NCBI GenBank assembly: GCA_905479025.1
Contig: CAJQKX010000017.1
Coordinates: 1 to 12,829 of the forward strand
Length of the DNA stretch: 12,829 nt
From: an uncultured Paraglaciecola sp.
Lineage (GTDB): Bacteria; Pseudomonadota; Gammaproteobacteria; Enterobacterales; Alteromonadaceae
Direction: 5' to 3'
In this document: piece after piece, positions 6,957 to 12,829 of the stretch
Layout: each line of letters starts with the position of its first letter
How positions within the stretch are numbered: position 1 is the stretch's first letter
Program-made: the position numbers and the translations under genes
Notes under the pieces: model-generated
Told to the model about the DNA's origin: nothing
Database searches by the model: none
Seen by the model: only the letters and a program-made list of their open reading frames with translations

Positions 6957-7265
6957 TCAAACTTGTACAACCGAGTTATCAGCATAAGATACTGGAGAAG
7001 GAATGTAAGCATCAGCCTCCCAGTCATTTTCCCATGCCTTATCATCTAGTAAATATCTAAACTGATACTTTGAGTCATTGGGTAAACTAACAGTGGTGGT
7101 AAAATCACCATTTTTAAGTTTTTTCATCGGCGCTGATGACAGGTCCCATTGGTTAAAATCACCCACTAAACGAACTAAACCTGCATCATTGGCTTGTTCC
7201 TTAGATAACTTAAATGTGACCTTACACATTGCTTTAGATTTTAAATATTGTTTTTTAAATGCCAT
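6957..7265 (-). CDS. Stand-alone CBM48/isoamylase early-set (glycogen-binding) domain protein
   Basis: A 102-residue protein that consists almost wholly of one early-set, beta-sandwich carbohydrate-binding domain of the CBM48/AMPK-beta/isoamylase-N type. Diagnostic segments are VRLVGDFNQWD (31-41, with the conserved Trp40), PMKKLKNGDFTTTVSLP (46-62) and YQFRYLLDDKAWENDWEAD (67-85, with Trp78 and Asn80). No catalytic domain, signal peptide or membrane segment is present. Such domains bind glycogen or other alpha-glucans, or make protein contacts. A free-standing bacterial copy could be a glycogen-associated adaptor, which is inference. AAGGA lies 7-8 nt before the ATG. The gene has its own terminator and about 290 bp of upstream non-coding DNA, so it is probably monocistronic. 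Confidence 0.85.
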   Translation of the reverse strand: MAFKKQYLKSKAMCKVTFKLSKEQANDAGLVRLVGDFNQWDLSSAPMKKLKNGDFTTTVSLPNDSKYQFRYLLDDKAWENDWEADAYIPSPVSYADNSVVQV

Positions 7266-7558
7266 CGTGTTTTCCTTTTTACCTGATGTATAAATTAAAC
7301 TGCTGTAAATAACTGTATAAAAATAGCCAAGATGCTCAAAAAATGGGCAGTAACGTTACGCTTTGGTGCAATCTATAAACCACACTAAAACGCTGGCGGT
7401 AATAAACCAAAGTATTGATAAGTAACAATTAATTATCTTAATGTTAATTGTAAATATAAATGTATATCTATTTTACTGATAAATTATGGCAATCAGTCTT
7501 AGTCGAATTGAGTTTAGTGCAAAAAATATGCAAAATTATTTTAATTAAAATTTTAGTC
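7266..7558. other. Intergenic region upstream of the glycogen-binding-domain gene
   Basis: AT-rich, with no credible gene. It should hold the leftward promoter of the 102-residue protein and the 3' end of the GlxA-type regulator transcript. Visible structures are an inverted repeat CTTTGGT (7361-7367) with ACCAAAG (7406-7412), the palindrome TAACGTTA (7351-7358), and ACTGAT/ATCAGT (7475-7480/7492-7497). I found no convincing -35/-10 pair or intrinsic terminator. Confidence 0.5.
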
Positions 7559-8533
7559 TTAACGTTTAAACTTTTTTGCATACTGGCTAGGGGATAATCC
7601 AGTATGTTTTTTAAATAACCGTGTAAAGGAGCTCAGGTCGTCATAACCTACTTGAGAGACTATTCGTTCGATGCTGTCGTGGGTTGTTTCGAGTTGTTTT
7701 TTAGCGGCCTCAATACGCAATGTTTGTAAATATTCTAACGCATTTAGTTCAGTCGCCTTTTTGAATCTACGATTAAATGTTCTTAAGGTCAGATTAACCA
7801 ATAAAGGTAAGTCACTCACCACTATCCTATTATTGTAGTTTGTTTCTAGCCACTCTTGAACAATTAATACATCAGGGTCTTGATGATATTTCTTGGTGAG
7901 AATATTGGCATAAGCTACTTGTTCACCTCGATAAATATCAATTACATGTGCTTTAGCCGTCGTTGTTGCAACATCATGGCCGCAATATCGTTCAATTAAC
8001 ATCAGGGCTAAATCAAACCAAGCCATACCCCCACCAGAACAATAGATATTTTGTGCAGAGGTGATCATTTTTTCCGCACATAAATTTACCTGAGGATAGC
8101 GGGTTTTAAATAGACTGGCATAACCCCAGTGTGTGGTGGCTTCTTTTCCATCTAATAATCCCGCTTCTGCTAATAAAAATGCACCGCTGCAATTGCTTGC
8201 AATATCTGATTGGTTCGCAAAGTGTTTTTGAATATGTGCTAATAAGGGCTGGTTGTTTTTAATAACATTTATAAGCTCGCCACCAATAGTGGGTATTAAC
8301 AATAAGTCGGTCTGTTCAACATCTTCAATCGGAATATGGCTATTGATCACCAATTGATTAATACAACGAACAGGTCGTTTTTTTATTGATGCAATTTGTA
8401 CCTCAAAAAAAGGTGATGGTTGCTGACCTTGCATACGTTGCCAAGTTACTCCTGCTAACGCAAACAAGTCCAAAGCACCAGTAATAGCGCTCGCATATGC
8501 TTGATCAAAGCCTAGTATGGTTACTTTAAACAA
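7559..8533 (-). CDS. GlxA family transcriptional regulator (DJ-1/PfpI domain plus AraC HTH)
   Basis: A 324-residue regulator. Residues ~1-190 form a DJ-1/PfpI (GATase1-like) domain: VTILGFDQAYASAITGALDLF near the start, LLLIPTIGG at 77-85, and the elbow SNCSGAFLLAEAGLLDG with Cys115. Residues ~220-324 are an AraC DNA-binding domain with two helix-turn-helices, about 236-256 (VVSDLPLLVNLTLRTFNRRFK) and 286-307 (ERIVSQVGYDDLSSFTRLFKKHTGLSPSQYAKKF). Family members act as local activators or repressors; the effector is unknown. The start is TTG: the frame has no ATG or GTG upstream before an in-frame TGA, and beginning at TTG gives the normal family N-terminus. No strong Shine-Dalgarno precedes it, which suggests low expression. 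It is divergent from the acyl-CoA dehydrogenase operon across 180 bp and is its likely regulator (inference). Confidence 0.92.
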   Translation of the reverse strand: MFKVTILGFDQAYASAITGALDLFALAGVTWQRMQGQQPSPFFEVQIASIKKRPVRCINQLVINSHIPIEDVEQTDLLLIPTIGGELINVIKNNQPLLAHIQKHFANQSDIASNCSGAFLLAEAGLLDGKEATTHWGYASLFKTRYPQVNLCAEKMITSAQNIYCSGGGMAWFDLALMLIERYCGHDVATTTAKAHVIDIYRGEQVAYANILTKKYHQDPDVLIVQEWLETNYNNRIVVSDLPLLVNLTLRTFNRRFKKATELNALEYLQTLRIEAAKKQLETTHDSIERIVSQVGYDDLSSFTRLFKKHTGLSPSQYAKKFKR

Positions 8534-8590
8534 TAGAAAATACTCGAGAATAACTAAGGTGATTAGTCATAAATAATTGTTCGTTATATC

Positions 8591-8651
8591 TGTCAAAAAT
8601 GACCATTAATATGTCATATATGACAATAATAGCGAAGTCATATTTTTGTCA
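8591..8651. promoter_or_regulatory. Cluster of TGTCA/TGACA palindromes in the regulator-operon divergent region
   Basis: Three related inverted repeats lie in 61 bp. TGTCAAAAATGACC (8591-8604) has one mismatch. TGTCATATATGACA (8612-8625) is a perfect 14-bp palindrome. GTCATATTTTTGTCA (8637-8651) is a looser pair with the arms turned outwards. The first two start 21 bp apart, two helical turns, which would place both on the same DNA face. The reverse complement of the first site contains TTGACA (8591-8596), a consensus -35 for the leftward regulator gene, although the matching -10 is poor. These look like operators for a dimeric regulator. Whether that is the adjacent GlxA-type protein is inference. 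Confidence 0.6.
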
Positions 8652-8676
8652 ATCTATGGGCATTAATTACAGCAAC

Positions 8677-8693
8677 TACAGTTATCAACTGTA
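8677..8693. repeat. Perfect inverted repeat just upstream of the acyl-CoA dehydrogenase start
   Basis: TACAGTT, ATC, AACTGTA is a 7-bp perfect inverted repeat with a 3-bp centre, ending 20 bp before the ATG at 8714. It could be a further operator or a small hairpin in the mRNA leader near the ribosome-binding region. It does not share the TGTCA core of the sites further upstream. Confidence 0.45.
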
Positions 8694-8713
8694 ATCACTT
8701 GTTAGGGTAAAAT

Positions 8714-10519
8714 ATGAACAACGAACTGGTCAAACGTAAAGAATTGGCATTTCAATTATACGAAGTATTAAATACAGAAAGCCTCTGCGGGCGAACAAGG
8801 TTTACCGAACATAATCGAGAAACATTTGATGCGGTGATGGATATCGCCAATAAAATTGCCACTGAAAAATTTGCCACTCACAATGCCAAAGGTGATGCCA
8901 ACGAGCCAACTTTTGATGGTCAAAAAGTACATATGATAGCTGAGGTAAAAGAAGCCTTTGACGCCTATGTTGAATCAGGCTTAATTGCAGGCCGATTTGA
9001 CTTCGATGAAGGCGGAATGCAGTTACCAGAAACTATTATGACAGCTTGTGCTGGTTATTTTATGGCTGCTAATCCTTCAAGTACTGGTTATCCCTTTTTG
9101 ACTATGGCTGCAGCAAACGTTATTCGCAACTTTGCATCACAGCATCTGAAAGATACCTTTATGCCGAAGATGTTAACAGGGGAATTTACCGGCACCATGG
9201 CTCTGACAGAACCACACGCAGGCTCGTCTTTAGCCGATATTCATACCACTGCAATGAAGCACGAAGACGGAAATTATCGGCTCAAGGGTAATAAGATTTA
9301 TATCTCTGGTGGTGATCATGAACTGTCTGGCAACATAGTGCATTTAGTTCTGGCTAAAATCAAAGGCGCACCGGCGGGTGTTAAAGGTATTTCATTATTT
9401 GTGGTGCCTAAATTCCGCCTCGATGCAGCTGGAAATCCAGCTGAGAGAAATGACGTAGCCTTGGCGGGTCTTATTCATAAAATGGGATACAGAGGTACCA
9501 CCTCTACAGCTCTAAGTTTTGGTGAAAAGGAAGACTGTCACGGATACTTAATAGGCGAAGAGCATCAGGGTTTACGTTATATGTTTTTAATGATGAATGA
9601 AGCACGTTTAGGTGTGGGTTTTGGCGCCGCGATGATAGGTTATAGTGGTTATCAATATTCATTAGAATATGCCAAAGAACGTACCCAAGGACGTGTTGCA
9701 CCGAATAACAAACCTACCGATAAACCTGCCACCATCATTCAACATGGTGATGTGAAGCGAATGTTGTTGGCACAAAAATCTTATGTGGAAGGAGGCATGG
9801 CACTGTGCTTTTATGCTGCCCGATTAGTTGATGATTCACATACTCTCACCTCAGATGATGAGAAAAGACAGGCATCAGAATTATTGGATTTGTTGACGCC
9901 TATTGTTAAAGCATGGCCATCAGAGTTCGGACCAAAAGCTAATGATTTAGCGATTCAAGTATTAGGTGGTGCGGGATATACCCGTGAATATCCGGTTGAA
10001 CAATGTTGGCGTGACAATAGACTCAATCCCATTCACGAGGGAACGAATGGTATTCAAGCATTAGATTTATTAACCCGTAAACTTTGGCAAGCAAATGGTT
10101 CAGGGCTGAAATTATTACAACATAGAATGGAATGCGATTTTGCCCAAGTGACGGGTGCACAAAGTCAGAAGTTGATAGCAAATTTATTGCCCTATATAAA
10201 ACAAATGCAGTCCTTGCTGGCTATACTTGCGCAACACTTAAAGTCTGAAAAGCAACCCATTTTACTTACTAACGCAACCTGCTTTATGAATGTATTTGGC
10301 CAAGTCGTGATGAGCTGGTTGTGGATACGTCAGGCAAATGTAGCTGAGAATGCATTGGCGGTAGCTGATTTATCTGCAGAGGATGAGGCGTTTTATTTAG
10401 GTAAAGTACAAGCTGCCAAGTACTTTTTACGCTGGGAATTGCCTGCAGTTCAAAGAGATATTGCGTTGTTAAATGATATGGATGATAGCTGCAGTGAAAT
10501 GCAAGCTGAATGGTTTTAA
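8714..10519 (+). CDS. Acyl-CoA dehydrogenase, long (~600 residue) class
   Basis: Flavoprotein that forms a trans-2-enoyl-CoA from an acyl-CoA and passes electrons to ETF. At 601 residues it belongs to the long AcdA/DmdC/FadE5-like class with an extra C-terminal domain (~470-601), not the ~380-residue class. The core has the flavin loop MALTEPHAGSS (162-172), YRGTTSTALSFG (259-270), QVLGGAGYTREYPVEQ (415-430) and the catalytic segment NPIHEGTNGIQALDLL (438-453), with Glu442 as the expected base. The usual Tyr before that Glu is His441, as I recall for one subgroup. AGGG lies about 8 nt before the ATG. It is the first gene of a three-gene operon with an MDR and an SDR oxidoreductase. Substrate is not identifiable; medium- or long-chain acyl-CoA and methylthiopropionyl-CoA are only possibilities. 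Confidence 0.94.
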   Translation: MNNELVKRKELAFQLYEVLNTESLCGRTRFTEHNRETFDAVMDIANKIATEKFATHNAKGDANEPTFDGQKVHMIAEVKEAFDAYVESGLIAGRFDFDEGGMQLPETIMTACAGYFMAANPSSTGYPFLTMAAANVIRNFASQHLKDTFMPKMLTGEFTGTMALTEPHAGSSLADIHTTAMKHEDGNYRLKGNKIYISGGDHELSGNIVHLVLAKIKGAPAGVKGISLFVVPKFRLDAAGNPAERNDVALAGLIHKMGYRGTTSTALSFGEKEDCHGYLIGEEHQGLRYMFLMMNEARLGVGFGAAMIGYSGYQYSLEYAKERTQGRVAPNNKPTDKPATIIQHGDVKRMLLAQKSYVEGGMALCFYAARLVDDSHTLTSDDEKRQASELLDLLTPIVKAWPSEFGPKANDLAIQVLGGAGYTREYPVEQCWRDNRLNPIHEGTNGIQALDLLTRKLWQANGSGLKLLQHRMECDFAQVTGAQSQKLIANLLPYIKQMQSLLAILAQHLKSEKQPILLTNATCFMNVFGQVVMSWLWIRQANVAENALAVADLSAEDEAFYLGKVQAAKYFLRWELPAVQRDIALLNDMDDSCSEMQAEWF

Positions 10520-10566
10520 TCAATTCATCAATTAAAAGTTAACACATAAAAAAACATGGAGACATC

Positions 10567-11571
10567 ATGAAAAATAAACAATTCTTATTGGCATCGAGAC
10601 CTGTGGGAACACCTACTAGAAAAAACTGGGCTTTTGTAGAGAACGATGTTGCAGATTTATTAGATAATCAAGTATTGGTTCAAGTGGAATTTATTTCATT
10701 AGACCCTGCCATGCGTGGTTGGATGAATGACGGTAAATCATACATAGAACCAGTTCAAATCGGCGGCGTGATGCGTGCTGGAACCGTTGGCAAAGTGCTT
10801 AAGTCCAAGAGTAGTCAATTTTCAGAAGGTGATTACGTTTATGGGCATTGTGGTGTGCAAAAATATGCCGTAGTGGGTATTGAGGGACTGCACAAAATAG
10901 ATCCAGGCTTAGCTCCATTAGAGCGTTACTTAGGTGTATTGGGAATGCCTGGAATGACTGCTTATTTTGGATTGTTGGACACGGGTTTACCTAAAGCAGG
11001 CGAGACAGTATTGGTCTCTGGTGCTGCTGGAGCAGTAGGTTCAGTGGTAGGTCAAATTGCTAAGATAAAAGGCTGCAAAGTAGTAGGTATTGCTGGCGGT
11101 GCTGAAAAATGTACCTACCTAGTGAATGAGTTAGGTTTTGATGCGGCCATTGATTATAAAAATGAGAATGTGAAAAAGGCTTTACGGATTGTCTGTCCTG
11201 AAGGGGTTGACGTGTATTTTGATAATGTTGGTGGTGAGATACTTGATGATGTCTTAACTCAAATACGTATGAAGGCGCGTATAGTAATTTGTGGTGCTAT
11301 TAGCCAATATAACAATACAACAGCTGTAAAGGGACCTTCTAACTATCTTACTTTACTGGTAAATAGAGCCAGAATGGAAGGCATAGTAGTGTTTGATAAT
11401 GTTGCAAATTATTCTAAAGCTGCAGCAGAAATGGCAGGTTGGATAGCAGAGGGGAAATTAGTCGCTAAAGAACATGTGGTTAAAGGTATAGAGCATTTTC
11501 CAGAAACATTATTAATGCTATTCAACGGTGAAAACATGGGTAAATTAGTCTTAAAAGTAGAAGCAGATTAA
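10567..11571 (+). CDS. NADP-dependent oxidoreductase, MDR family (LTB4DH/PTGR/CurA-like)
   Basis: A 334-residue zinc-free medium-chain reductase of the leukotriene B4 dehydrogenase/prostaglandin reductase type, whose members reduce alpha,beta-unsaturated ketones and aldehydes with NADPH. The N-terminal catalytic domain contains SLDPAMRGWMND (44-55) and GGVMRAGTVG (66-75). The Rossmann motif SGAAGAVGSVVGQIAK is at 151-166. GIAGGAEKC (174-182), with Lys181, should bind the 2'-phosphate of NADPH. YFDNVGGE is at 217-224. Zinc-ligand patterns of true alcohol dehydrogenases are absent. GGAG lies about 6 nt before the ATG, and the gene starts 47 bp after the acyl-CoA dehydrogenase stop. It probably acts on an unsaturated intermediate of the same pathway. 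It is distinct from the YhdH/AcuI acryloyl-CoA reductase branch as far as can be judged by eye. Confidence 0.9.
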   Translation: MKNKQFLLASRPVGTPTRKNWAFVENDVADLLDNQVLVQVEFISLDPAMRGWMNDGKSYIEPVQIGGVMRAGTVGKVLKSKSSQFSEGDYVYGHCGVQKYAVVGIEGLHKIDPGLAPLERYLGVLGMPGMTAYFGLLDTGLPKAGETVLVSGAAGAVGSVVGQIAKIKGCKVVGIAGGAEKCTYLVNELGFDAAIDYKNENVKKALRIVCPEGVDVYFDNVGGEILDDVLTQIRMKARIVICGAISQYNNTTAVKGPSNYLTLLVNRARMEGIVVFDNVANYSKAAAEMAGWIAEGKLVAKEHVVKGIEHFPETLLMLFNGENMGKLVLKVEAD

Positions 11572-11612
11572 CAATAATAAGCAAATGGCATATTTAGATT
11601 GAGAGACATTTT

Positions 11613-12377
11613 ATGAAAAAAGATATATTTGATTTAACCGGTAGAGTCGCGTTAATTACAGGTGCAAGCCGAGGTATAGGGGAGTCTATATCACGATTAC
11701 TTGCTGCCTATGGTGCAAGAGTGATTGTTTCTAGTCGCAAGATAGATGGTTGTGAAACTGTTGCACAAAGTATTCGCGACAACGGCGGTGATGCAATTGC
11801 TATGGCCTGTCATGTAGGGGAAATGACACAAATTGACAACATCTTTGGGCAGATAACTGAGAAATATGGGCGTATAGATATTTTAGTTAACAATGCAGCC
11901 GCTAATCCATACTTTGGACATATTTTAGATACTGATTTAGCGGCGTTTAATAAAACTGTTGATGTGAATATTCGTGGCTATTTCTTTATGTCTACTGCTG
12001 CTGGTAAAATGATGAAAGAGCAGGGTGGTGGCGTTATTTTAAATACTGCGTCAATAAACGGAATATCGCCGGGTATGGGACAAGGTATTTATTCCATTAC
12101 TAAAGCGGCTGTTATTAGTATGACGAAGTCCTTCGCAAAAGAATGTGGTGGTCTGAACATAAGAGTTAACGCTTTATTGCCAGGTTTAACCGAAACCAAA
12201 TTTGCCTCAGCACTGACGAGTAACGAAAAAATACTTAAAACAGCACTTATGCAAATACCGTTAGGAAGAACTGCACAGCCTGATGAAATGGCAGGTACGG
12301 TTTTGTACCTTGTCTCCGATGCTTCTAGTTACACAACTGGCACAACAGTTGTAGTTGATGGCGGTTTTTTAAGTTAA
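11613..12377 (+). CDS. SDR family oxidoreductase
   Basis: A 254-residue classical short-chain dehydrogenase. The coenzyme motif TGASRGIG is at 16-23 and NNAA at 93-96. The catalytic residues are Ser147, Tyr160 and Lys164 (YSITK), with the usual 13-residue Ser-Tyr spacing. The C-terminal GTTVVVDGGFLS is typical of FabG-like and 3-hydroxyacyl/alcohol dehydrogenases. The basic residues Arg20 and Arg42 suggest NADP(H). GAGAG lies before the ATG with a spacing of about 7 nt, and the gap from the MDR gene is 41 bp, so it is the third gene of the operon. It may oxidise a hydroxyacyl or alcohol intermediate downstream of the acyl-CoA dehydrogenase, which is inferred from context. An intrinsic terminator starts 29 bp after the stop. 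Confidence 0.92.
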   Translation: MKKDIFDLTGRVALITGASRGIGESISRLLAAYGARVIVSSRKIDGCETVAQSIRDNGGDAIAMACHVGEMTQIDNIFGQITEKYGRIDILVNNAAANPYFGHILDTDLAAFNKTVDVNIRGYFFMSTAAGKMMKEQGGGVILNTASINGISPGMGQGIYSITKAAVISMTKSFAKECGGLNIRVNALLPGLTETKFASALTSNEKILKTALMQIPLGRTAQPDEMAGTVLYLVSDASSYTTGTTVVVDGGFLS

Positions 12378-12405
12378 GCTCTTTAGTTAAATAAAGTTTT
12401 TAGAC

Positions 12406-12435
12406 GGCAGCTGTTAAGTTGCCTTTTTTATTTTT
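12406..12435 (+). terminator. Rho-independent terminator of the acyl-CoA dehydrogenase operon
   Basis: GGCAGCT (12406-12412) pairs with AGTTGCC (12417-12423) through 7 bp, including one G-U, with the loop GTTA. It is followed by six T, an A and five more T (12424-12435). It closes the three-gene operon before the insertion sequence. Confidence 0.85.
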
Positions 12436-12506
12436 GCTAGTATCAAAACGGTGGCGTAATTAATCTTATAATCGATAGTAAAGCAAAGATATTATTTGCT
12501 AGCGAT

Positions 12507-12829
12507 GAGCCTGTGACAGATTCTGTGTAACTGCCATTATTTAAGATGTTTCTCGAGGCGTTCCCCGAACTCGATAATAAAACGAACCATCGCCTGTCGC
12601 CAATTATGAATTGGCATAGACCATTTTTTTGATGCTTCGGTAATAGCTAAGTACACCATTTTCTTAGCTGAATCGTCGCTTGGAAATATCTTTCGTTTCT
12701 TAAGTGCCTTACGGATAACACTGTTGAGAGACTCAATCGCGTTGGTCGTATATATCGCTTTTCGGATGTCCGCAGGATAATTAAAGATAGTATTTACGTT
12801 CTGCCAGTGTGCTCGCCATGACTTACTAA
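12507..12829 (-). mobile_element. IS256-family insertion sequence, right part only (cut by contig end)
   Basis: The transposase 3' end and its flanking terminal repeat are present, and the rest lies beyond the contig. The outer end appears to be near 12507, where GAGCCTGTGACAGATTCTGTG begins in a TTACACAGAAT...CTGTCACAGGCTC-like terminal inverted repeat (minus strand). This resembles, from memory, IS256-group ends of marine Gammaproteobacteria. The exact tip and target duplication cannot be fixed without the other end. The element sits about 70 bp past the operon terminator and so breaks no visible gene. Confidence 0.8.
12537..12829 (-). CDS. IS256 family (mutator type) transposase, C-terminal fragment
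   Basis: The last 96 residues of a DDE transposase, running off the right edge of the window, with its natural TAA stop at 12537-12539. It carries the hallmark IS256/MULE segment AIYTTNAIESLNSVIRKALK, with the third catalytic acid Glu32 of this fragment in NAIES. This is followed by FPSDDSAKKMVYLAI and the conserved terminal WSMPIHNWRQAMVRF...FGERL. No frameshift is seen in the visible part, so the copy could be intact. The N-terminus and the two catalytic Asp residues are outside the contig. Confidence 0.95.
   Translation of the reverse strand, partial: SKSWRAHWQNVNTIFNYPADIRKAIYTTNAIESLNSVIRKALKKRKIFPSDDSAKKMVYLAITEASKKWSMPIHNWRQAMVRFIIEFGERLEKHLK

Noticed and set aside
10567..11571. Identification of the MDR gene as acuI (acryloyl-CoA reductase) and of the operon as a DMSP pathway
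   Set aside because: The motifs fit the LTB4DH/PTGR/CurA branch and not YhdH/AcuI. No DMSP lyase, dmdA, dmdB or dmdD is in the window, so the similarity of the dehydrogenase to DmdC is not enough.
1..12829. A hidden defence system, prophage, CRISPR array, toxin-antitoxin pair, tRNA or rRNA
   Set aside because: No spaced direct repeats, nuclease/helicase pairs, phage genes, small toxin pairs or tRNA cloverleaf sequences were seen. Apart from the insertion sequence the content is metabolic and regulatory.

Overview
The window looks like one whole assembly contig of an AT-rich marine gammaproteobacterium, most likely in the order Alteromonadales (Paraglaciecola/Glaciecola/Alteromonas type). This rests on recognising the protein families (DUF2788, YbfF, an ETF/ETF-QO divergon, a DUF3336 patatin, a GlxA/AraC regulator beside an acyl-CoA dehydrogenase operon), not on any database search. 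The left edge (1-15) matches the 3' end of the Illumina TruSeq adapter. The right edge stops inside an IS256-family transposase, a typical repeat-caused assembly break.

Region 1 (59-4956) is an electron-transfer-flavoprotein divergon. Leftward, ETF-ubiquinone oxidoreductase is followed after 3 bp by a YbfF-type esterase and then by a small DUF2788 membrane protein. Rightward, etfB and etfA overlap in a TAATG junction and end at a strong intrinsic terminator. EtfBA takes electrons from acyl-CoA and related dehydrogenases, and ETF-QO passes them to ubiquinone. The 440-bp divergent intergenic region holds several inverted repeats. One is a perfect LiuR-like palindrome that overlaps a good sigma-70 -35 box for etfBA.

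Region 2 (4957-8533) holds three leftward genes: a DUF3336 patatin-like lipase, a stand-alone 102-residue glycogen-binding (CBM48/isoamylase early-set) domain protein with its own terminator, and a GlxA-type regulator (DJ-1/PfpI domain plus AraC HTH) that appears to start at a TTG codon.

Region 3 (8534-12435) is a divergent promoter region carrying a cluster of TGTCA/TGACA palindromes. It is followed by a rightward operon: a ~600-residue acyl-CoA dehydrogenase, an MDR-family NADP-dependent oxidoreductase and an SDR oxidoreductase, closed by an intrinsic terminator. The acyl-CoA dehydrogenase should deliver its electrons to the EtfAB/ETF-QO chain of region 1. The neighbouring GlxA regulator is the natural candidate controller. 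The substrate cannot be read from the sequence.

Region 4 (about 12507-12829) is the transposase C-terminus and terminal inverted repeat of an IS256-family insertion sequence lying just beyond the operon terminator. Most of the window is ordinary chromosomal catabolism. I see no defence system, prophage or CRISPR array. The points most worth following are the operator-like palindromes.
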